DNA of 64,000 nt from Solen grandis (Eukaryota; Mollusca; Bivalvia; Adapedonta; Solenidae). The stretch lies in NCBI GenBank assembly GCA_021229015.1, contig CM037789.1, positions 33,554,346 through 33,618,345 on the forward strand, given 5' to 3'. The position numbers were made by a program, and so were the translations under genes. The notes under the pieces were generated by a model that was not told where the DNA came from, did no database searches, and saw only the letters and a list, made by a program, of their open reading frames with translations. Below are positions 57,246-64,000 of the stretch, piece after piece (the first letter of the stretch is position 1; the number at the start of each line of letters is the position of its first letter).

Positions 57246-60200
57246 CTGTGAAATAGACATATGTCAGCTAAAAACGATTGCTAACATTGTACGCAATTAA
57301 ACACTGAAAGACCTATTATTTTATGTTTTGAGCTATTGATATGGAATGGATACAACTGATTATAATCCCTATTTTGGGGATGCTGGGTTGGACCAGAACT
57401 TTGAGCCTGGTGAGGTCATGACAGAAGGGTTCAAACTCACCACCTTAGATCTGAAGTCTCACACATGAATTATTATACTTAAACTTGCTAACACTTAGTT
57501 ACACAATGGGGTTGGAAACCACATCCTTAAGAAAACACTTCAATGCTTGAACACGAAAATAACAGTAATTAACTCCTTATTAGAAGCTTGACATGAAAAG
57601 AAAAAACTGAATTCATTTCTAAGTACATGTTTATATAAACATTCTATCAAAATGCCTTCTCAAATGTCAAGATCAGTAGAAGACAGTTTATTTCATCAAC
57701 AATACTTCTATTCTTTAACTAGGCACAAACACATTCCTCTTTATGATACTGTTCAAGTACAAGGTTGAAATAAATCATTACCATAATATTTAAACTTACA
57801 GTATTTTTATTAAAATTAATAATATCTAAATTACTTTGCTCATTATGATTGTGATATTGGCTTAACCTATACAATATGCACAAACTACATTATATAAACA
57901 TCAACATTAAGTGGTTATCACAGATTAACCCTTAACCTGAATTTCTCAAATGGTCTTAACCGGCATCTTTTTTGGAACTGTCCATTATCAATTTTAGTTT
58001 GTCAGCCAACAGTAAAGAGCCAGGCCAGCCTGCACAGATGTGCAGGCTGGCCTTGCTCTTTACTGGTGGCAAAGGTTAGCACTTTCGGTTCCAGCAGGGT
58101 AAGGGTTAAAAGTGAAACACTAGGACAGCCAATCAAGTTTCAAATTTATATGTAAGGTAAGGTGATTACCCCCTTCTCCCCGATACATGGTTCCAAAGTC
58201 AAGGCCTTCTCATAGTAGTGTACAGCAGCATACAGGATGTCTATAAAACACAACATTTTCATCATCACCAGAAGCTCTGGGAAGAGGATGTAACAAAAGG
58301 GCCATGATGACCCTGAAGTCACTCACCTGAAAACACTGCCTTGATTGTTTGTACAAAACTACATGTATATTGTAACATAATCATACTGAATAAATTATAC
58401 ATACATTAATACAGACATACATATAGACATGTCTGTCTGTATGTCATTAATACAGCAAGATCATTCCAAACATCAAACGGTACCTTTGGGCCAAATTTGA
58501 AGGCCGTTGCTTAAAATATCAAAAGTAGGTCACTGGGTTATGATTTAGGTCATCCATGGTCAAAGTTAAACTGTATCTGTGCTCAAAAATTGATGGTAAT
58601 AGCTCCTTATATCAGCCTATGTAAAGACATGAACGTTAGGCTGGCCAATTTTCACCCCAGGGCATAAAATTTGAACAAACTTGGTAAAGGACCACTAGAC
58701 AATGACACACAAAATATATAAGCACTAGGCCTTGAGGTTTCAAGAGGCTTTTTTGTTGTTGATTTTTTGTGTAAAATTTCCTACATAAGTCTATGTATAT
58801 ACAAGAGTGTTCTCAGGAACATGTGTGTCACCTGCTGAAGTGTGATGGAAAGACAGATGGGTGGACAGATGGACAGACAGATGACTGAAAAAAGACACCT
58901 ATTTGTCACCTCTGCTTACAGCAGGTGACACAAAAAGTGATTCTTAGGATGGGGCCAATTTTTACGACTCCAGACCAGAATTTGAACAAACTTGGAAAAG
59001 GTCCACTAGACCATGTTACACACTAAATACATGTATCTTAACTCCAGGCTTTGTGGTTTCTTACAAGGAAATTGTTCAAGTAACTCCTGACTGAACTGGG
59101 CAATATCCGGCATAATCAAACTTATCCAGGATTATATCTTTATAAACATTGTCATAAAGTTTGAAGAAGATTGAATACAAAATGAAGATGCTAGAGTGTA
59201 CACAAGAAAATTTTGACGGATAAACGGGACATCTGGACTGACAGAGGGACAATCGATGGATGTTGACTGACCACATTTGCTCACCTAGAGCACTTCATGC
59301 TCGGGTAAGCTAAAAACTGTTAGAATGTCAGAAGTGCAAACATGTCAACTTGTAAAATAAAACACAATCTTAAAATGAGATCAACAACATTGAAAGCCTG
59401 TCTTCCATATACAGATAAGAAAGATAAATGAAACTTATTTTGCTGTGGTTATTGATACTTTTTCAAAAACTGTTTACTTAGCTTAAATTTTAGGAACTAA
59501 TCTAAGCTGACCAATGACCATGAATTAGAATGATAAGACACAATGCTACTTGGACGTGCTTTAAGAAATGCTGTATACAGACAGAGAGTTACTTACTGAT
59601 TTGGTGTAGAGCTCGGCCCAGGTTGTAGAAAGTCTCTTGGCATTCACCACGTAATGCTATATAGTTGTTCAGAAAGGCAATGCCCTTGAAACAGAAATCA
59701 TTCATTTTCTAAAATATGAGTATTGATGTTATCCAAATATAAACAGCTTGAAAATGAAAAACTATTGTTTACATTTATAGAATATATAATTCATTATTTG
59801 AACTAGAAATATCACTAAAGGTGATTAAAAAAAACCTCTCCCCCTCCTTGTGTTCATGTAATGTGAGTGTAGGACTGGACCTGACGTGAAGGGACGGGAA
59901 GTTAATAGACGGGTATGATTCTATATGGTCCTTATTTCTTTGAAAAGACAATATAATAATCAGGCTTTCACTCTGAGAAAAGAAGAGTGCCAGTGCAGCC
60001 ACAATATACGCCGCCACAAAATATAAAGATCAAGATTATAGAGGCTTCCGATATGAAAGTAAGTCAAATGGCAGTGTCAATATGTATCTTCATTTCCTCC
60101 TGAGCTTAACTCTTTCAAAAAATACTAGCTTGGATAATCTCTACTTTATGCACTTCTATCTGTTATAGTAATGTCATTGATCAAGATCCATTCCAAAAGT

Positions 60201-62378
60201 TGCGTTCTCAAATTAATATGCTATAGAGACCAAGTTTTGAAAAGCATAACTATTGCAAAAATTGCTGAACCGAAAAAACTCTGCTTCATGCACCTCTACC
60301 CATTATTGTTATGACATTGATTAATTTTGTTTCATAAAGATCCATTCAAATACTTAGGAGGAGTTGCGTTCACAAGGCTGCAATATCAATAAGCTACAGA
60401 GACTAAGTTTCAAAGGACATAACTTATGCAAAAATCAATGAATCAGAAAATTCCTGCTTCATGCACATCTACCCATTATATAGTAATGACACTGACCAAG
60501 CTTTGAAAAGAAACATTTAGAAATGTATGAGGAGTTGGATTCACAAGGCTGCAATATAAATCAGCTACAGAGACTAAGTTTCAAGGGACATAACTCTTGC
60601 AAAAATCAATGAATCAGAAAATCGCCGCTTCATGCACATCTACCAATTATAGTAATGACATTGACCAAGTTTTGAAAAGATAGGTCAGAGACGTAGAAGT
60701 TGCGTTCACAAGAAATGGATGTACGTATGGAAAGACAGAGAAGATGATGCCAATATATGACCGCCTCCAGTGGCATATAAAAATAGAGTAGATTTCTTTA
60801 GATGAAAAATTTGATATAAATAATGATTCACTGTTGTACTAAATGAGGCTTTCTAAATGTAAGTGTTTTACCTGAGTAACAAGGTAGTGGCGTTTGGCAG
60901 CAAACCGCTGGGAGGCACAGTGTATGAAATCCAATCCAATACACAGGCTCAACATTGGGTCAGTAGGTTGCCTGCGAAATACATTGGCATACTCCCCTGC
61001 AGGTAAAAAGCAAACCATAGCTTTTTCACAATGAAATGAACTGAACCTCTTGTCTTACAAAATGATAGATAAATTCTATAAACATTAATAGCATAAGCCT
61101 TTGCAAAATATGCCCACTGTTGTGCATACTAAGTACAGTCGACATTGTATTAAGAGACCGCTCAAGGGACTGCAAAAAAGTGGTCGCTTAATGAAATGGC
61201 CTCTTAATAGATATTTTTGGAAATCCAGGCAAATAAGTCATTTCAGCATTTTGAGGGATGGTTTCACCAGTGTTATGCTTAGTAACTGTTGAAACGGGAA
61301 CCAGGAACAACTATATTTAGAATTTAGTTACACATGGTGCAGTCATGCGTGGTCAAAACAAATTGGTTTCAGGTGAGCACTTATGATCGGGATAAATGTT
61401 TGTTTGTTCGGATGTGTTAAAGATGAATATACATATGCTCCAGCGTACACGATAATCAGCAAGGGAATCAAACACGGTCGCTCAAAAAAGTTGATTTTGT
61501 GCATAATCTTACGTGCTGGGACTTAGTTTATGTGGTCGCTGGTAGCATAATAAAAAAGTCGCTTAATGGGATAAATTGATATAGTAAAAACGTTCGGGCG
61601 GGATTTATAACGGTCGTTTAATAAAAAAGTCGTTTAATACAGGTGGTCGCATGTACGATGTTGACTGTATACAACTTGGAAAGGACTGGAATATTGTGAC
61701 TTGTTATCAAACTTGTGTCAATACATAATGTAACCAAGATTGCTGATGAATGGTCCACATATGCCAATTATAAAAAAAGGACAATCTTTGTGCTGCATTT
61801 TTTTTATCATTTAAAGGGATATAACTGTCAAATATCTGGAACTTTCTGGTTAATGAACTTTGATTAAATCTGAGACTTAACTATTAAATGTTGTGAGCAA
61901 AGTCTGGCAATGATTCATCTTCATGTACCAGTACTTAGAGAGCAGAAACTATTTGACTCTAATTTTTATCCATTCAAGAAATGATTGGCCAACATTTGTA
62001 TGAGTTAACAGAGAGCAGACAATTAAATAGGACACTGACAGCCTGCTGCAGGTTTATAAAATTTCAAAAATTAAACATATACCAGTACTAGTTTTCTACA
62101 AGAGAGACCTACATTCACTCTGAATTCTGTAAAAGTGACACATATTTCTCCTACTTTTGAAGTACAGGTTTCTTTATTACTTTTTTACCTCTGCCATGAG
62201 TGCAGAAAGGTCACTAAAGGTGATAAGGAACACACTTAACTGACTACAATACAACATAGTAATAAACCACATAAATGACTTCTAAAATAGTAGACTACTT
62301 ACCCAGAGAGTGTTTGTAAGAACCTGATGTCATAGAGTTGTGACCATTCATTATACCAAGGGCTATATTGTTGGGCTC
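57135..62378 (-). CDS. GTF3C3: TFIIIC subunit GTF3C3 (TPR protein), five C-terminal exons
   Basis: GTF3C3 is the TPR-rich subunit of TFIIIC, which recognises tRNA promoters and recruits TFIIIB for RNA polymerase III in the nucleus. Exons in transcription order: 62303-62378, 60872-60996, 59597-59684, 58170-58240 and 57135-57245, all GT/AG and in phase. They read NGHNSMTSGSYKHSLG, GLDFIHCASQRFAAKRHYLV, NNYIALRGECQETFYNLGRAL, AVHYYEKALTLEP and KEAAYNLSLIYMHSGSHEYA...YC-V-I-stop. This follows the vertebrate protein closely, including the GECQE(T/S)FYNLGRA TPR and the final YNLSLIY repeat. About 150 of roughly 850-900 residues are visible; the rest lies beyond the right edge. Introns hold pearl-like elements and MITEs. 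Confidence 0.9.
57925..58109. mobile_element. 185-bp TTAA-ended MITE with cruciform, in GTF3C3 intron
   Basis: Ends TTAACCCTTAACCTG (57925-57939) and CAGGGTAAGGGTTAA (58095-58109) are near-perfect inverted repeats. Internal 27-bp arms (58010-58036 and 58039-58065) have one mismatch and a 2-base loop. Related in build to 44424-44665. Confidence 0.75.
58170..58240 (-). CDS. GTF3C3: GTF3C3 exon
   Basis: It encodes ILYAAVHYYEKALTLEPCIG, a TPR helix pair. Acceptor TTTATAG, donor GTAATC, a slightly weak donor. Confidence 0.88.
58292..59316 (-). mobile_element. pearl-like element, family 1, minus strand, in GTF3C3 intron
   Basis: Read on the - strand it opens with AGCTTACCCGAGCATGAAGTGCTCTAGGTGAGC (59283-59316) and ends with CAGGTGAGTGACTTCAGGGTCATCATGGCCCTTTTGT (58292-58330). 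Inside is a second hairpin, GTCACCTCTGCTTACAGCAGGTGAC (58907-58931), next to a (CTGTC)-rich microsatellite, as if one element is nested in another. Confidence 0.6.
59597..59684 (-). CDS. GTF3C3: GTF3C3 exon
   Basis: It encodes GIAFLNNYIALRGECQETFY and NLGRALHQI, the best conserved TPR in view. Acceptor TTTCAAG, donor GTAAGT. Confidence 0.9.
59806..60780 (-). repeat. pearl-like element, family 2, minus strand, in GTF3C3 intron
   Basis: The low-coordinate end carries the complement of the family-2 tag (AACTAGAAATATCACTAAAGGTGAT). The body repeats ATGCACxTCTACC and CAxAAGTTGCGTTCACAAGxxTGCAATAT every 140-175 bp. The head is degenerate (GGCGGTCATATATTGGC on the - strand near 60740-60765). Confidence 0.6.
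60872..60996 (-). CDS. GTF3C3: GTF3C3 exon
   Basis: It encodes EYANVFRRQPTDPMLSLCIG and LDFIHCASQRFAAKRHYLVT. Acceptor CCTGCAG, donor GTAAAA. Confidence 0.9.
61134..61669. mobile_element. 536-bp MITE, Tc1/mariner-like ends, in GTF3C3 intron
   Basis: Ends TACAGTCGACATTGTA (61134-61149) and TACGATGTTGACTGTA (61654-61669) are inverted with three mismatches; the outer TA may be the target duplication. Subterminal GGTCGCTTAATG/AGTCGTTTAATA motifs recur several times. A smaller relative is at 15954-16134. No transposase. Confidence 0.7.
62303..62378 (-). CDS. GTF3C3: GTF3C3 exon (most upstream visible)
   Basis: It follows TTTTCACAG and encodes EPNNIALGIMNGHNSMTSGS and YKHSLG before GTAAGT. The NGHN and GS(Y/F)KHxLG words are shared with vertebrate GTF3C3. 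Confidence 0.88.
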
Positions 62379-62510
62379 CTGTGAAAACAAAGTTAATCCA
62401 TTTCCTTGAATAGGTGCATTCTGACACCCTGGCAAAGACAGCAGACTTATATCAGACAACCAGTACCTGTTACAATGCTGCACCTAAGAGTCTACACATC
62501 ATGACAAAGA

Positions 62511-62767
62511 ACAAGAGGGCCAAGATGGCCCTGAATCGCTCACCTGAGAAACATTGTCTTCATTGCCAATTTTTGTATTATGAGTCATATTGAATACATA
62601 ATCCATGCAGAAGTACAGCAAGACCACCTGAATTCCACACAAAAACTGTACCTGCCATCCAAATTTTTAAGGTCATAGCTCTAATATGTTTATATCAAAT
62701 CAAGGGTGTGGTCTCACTTTCCCAACTTTTGGATTTTGGGCCAAATTTTAGGTTGGGAAAGTGAGAC
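62511..62767 (-). repeat. pearl-like tag and adjacent 16-bp inverted repeat
   Basis: The complement of the family-1 tag (ACAAGAGGGCCAAGATGGCCC then ATCGCTCACCTGAG) lies at 62511-62552. Beyond it GTCTCACTTTCCCAAC (62711-62726) is inverted perfectly at 62752-62767. Confidence 0.55.
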
Positions 62768-62884
62768 TCTATTGTTTTGATGAACAATGGTGTTTAGCAG
62801 GTTTGAATGTGTGAAAATTGCTATACTGAGTAATAAAAGTTACGCCAATATATTTGTATTTTGTAAAATTTATCTGGCAAACAT

Positions 62885-62900
62885 CTCTCCCTATCTCTCT

Positions 62901-62936
<36 letters not shown>

Positions 62937-62940
62937 TGTT
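62885..62940. repeat. (CT)n low-complexity tract
   Basis: CT-rich microsatellite; the two Arg/Glu-rich - strand frames over it are artefacts. Confidence 0.9.
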
Positions 62941-63200
62941 AAACTGCATACACCATGGTTCAGCAAATTTTGTATATGTAATATGTGCTGAGTATGATGA
63001 ACCGTAAATTGTCATGAATAATACATAAAACATAACGACAGTTTGTCTCCATTATTTTAATATAGAACAGAAAAGTAAGCAATTTAAAAGAACTACATAT
63101 ACACATAAAATAAATTGGTAGCACATTTTAACTTCATACAACTTAATAGAAAGTTCACTTCAGGTAATGCATTTGATAAATTTGATGCTTTGTCTGATTC

Positions 63201-64000
63201 TTATCCCAACTTAATAAGGTAAGATGCGGCATCAGTATATGCCAGTAAGTCAACCTCACCACTGTTTAGTTGATTCTTCAGACGAATGAGTCTCTGGTCT
63301 TTCTCCCTGCAAATACGTTTTCTTGGGCGCTGCTTTCCACCACTGGCATGTTGTAGCAGTTTCGCTTCATTTGTCGCTTGCTCCTGTTTAATCATGTCAA
63401 TGAAAACGTAGACATTGGGGTGGCTGTGGCGCAGTTTGGCATTGATTTTGTGATGCCACCCATCAACATGATTCGTCGTTCTAGGCCCATTGTTGTTGAA
63501 GTGGTTCCATGAACTTCTGTCACTTTCAACCCACTGTTCAGTGACATAGTCTTGGAATCTGATCACACGCCGATCATCACTGTCAGACTCCAGCAGGGAC
63601 TGAAACCACACATCTTCTACATTCTCCAGTGGAACCAAGGGAAGTGCAGCTGCACGATACACCAATTGCTTGATTACAGGATCTTCTTTAAAGTCACTAA
63701 CCAGTCCACATGATTGAACATTCCTCCATATACACTGAGTATAGTGGAAGAAGCAGCCACGAATTGTGACATCTAGGAAAACACTGCGAACACCCCTCCA
63801 TGCTGCCTTCTCATAGTCCATCATGATGACCTCTGGGGAGAGTCTGATGTTCATGTCGTTCGCTGTTGATTTAAGGATAGTGAAGAATCTGACATATGTT
63901 GGTTGTTGCTTATTTGGAAGCAGTGCGTACACAAGTGGGCACATGTAGCCATCCACCATGGCATGGATAGTGTACAGCTGGTAGAAGTATGTTGGTGATG
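63201..64000 (-). CDS. MULE-type transposase, C-terminal part, runs off the window
   Basis: The frame is open from the right edge (FYQLYTIHAMVDGYMCPLVY) to TAA near 63201, about 266 codons. Seen in order: VYALLPNKQQPTYVRFFTIL, MMDYEKAAWRGVRSVF (second catalytic Asp of the RNase H-like fold), GCFFHYTQCIWRNVQ, an acidic middle, NNNGPRTTNHVDGWHHKIN and a basic C-terminus (KQRPRKRICREKDQRLIRL). These are the marks of the MULE transposase domain, often preceded by a FLYWCH zinc finger in animals; that part would be outside. No stop or shift is seen, so the copy may be recent. If GTF3C3 continues to the right, this element sits in one of its introns, same strand. Confidence 0.85.
   Translation of the reverse strand, partial: SPTYFYQLYTIHAMVDGYMCPLVYALLPNKQQPTYVRFFTILKSTANDMNIRLSPEVIMMDYEKAAWRGVRSVFLDVTIRGCFFHYTQCIWRNVQSCGLVSDFKEDPVIKQLVYRAAALPLVPLENVEDVWFQSLLESDSDDRRVIRFQDYVTEQWVESDRSSWNHFNNNGPRTTNHVDGWHHKINAKLRHSHPNVYVFIDMIKQEQATNEAKLLQHASGGKQRPRKRICREKDQRLIRLKNQLNSGEVDLLAYTDAASYLIKLG

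Noticed and set aside
62769..63033. Arg/Glu-repeat frames on the - strand
   Set aside because: Artefacts of a (CT)n tract.

Overview
This is eukaryotic nuclear DNA: AT-rich, with spliced genes bounded by GT/AG introns and dense transposons. The repeats point to a marine bivalve, probably a clam. The main clue is a set of 'pearl'-like elements with terminal hairpins, a (GTCC)-type microsatellite and tandem monomers of about 160 bp. The species is an inference, not something read directly. A run of 100 Ns (38764-38863) is an assembly join.

Two conserved host genes lie tail to tail in the right third. A phosphoglucomutase gene (PGM1 type, + strand, 41584-54045) shows nine exons covering nearly all of the enzyme except its N-terminus. 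The five last exons of GTF3C3 (the TFIIIC TPR subunit, - strand, 57135-62378) face it. One gene supplies glucose-1-P/glucose-6-P interconversion, the other RNA polymerase III initiation; their adjacency implies no shared function. A MULE-type transposase ORF runs off the right edge.

The centre (about 25.0-38.5 kb, - strand) is a nest of non-LTR retrotransposons. A CR1/Jockey-like LINE (A), with a 2A-type DIEVNPGP motif after a hydrophobic N-terminus, is split by a 9.87 kb insertion with a 5-bp duplication (TTAAT). The insertion is itself a set of three copies of a second LINE family (B1 holding B2, B2 holding B3), all in the same orientation, plus a 604-bp TIR element inside B1.

The left 25 kb has no recognisable spliced host gene. 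It carries two unusual protein-coding islands: a GC-rich Tpt1/KptA-like RNA 2'-phosphotransferase ORF (10118-10657), and a 96-codon ORF resembling the P2X7 C-terminal 'ballast' zinc domain (20105-20395) lying inside a 1.5 kb element with 104-bp inverted terminal arms. Around them are pearl-like arrays, tRNA-derived SINEs, a tandem array of tRNA-like modules, CT minisatellites and a CGATCGG-rich repeat present twice in opposite orientation.
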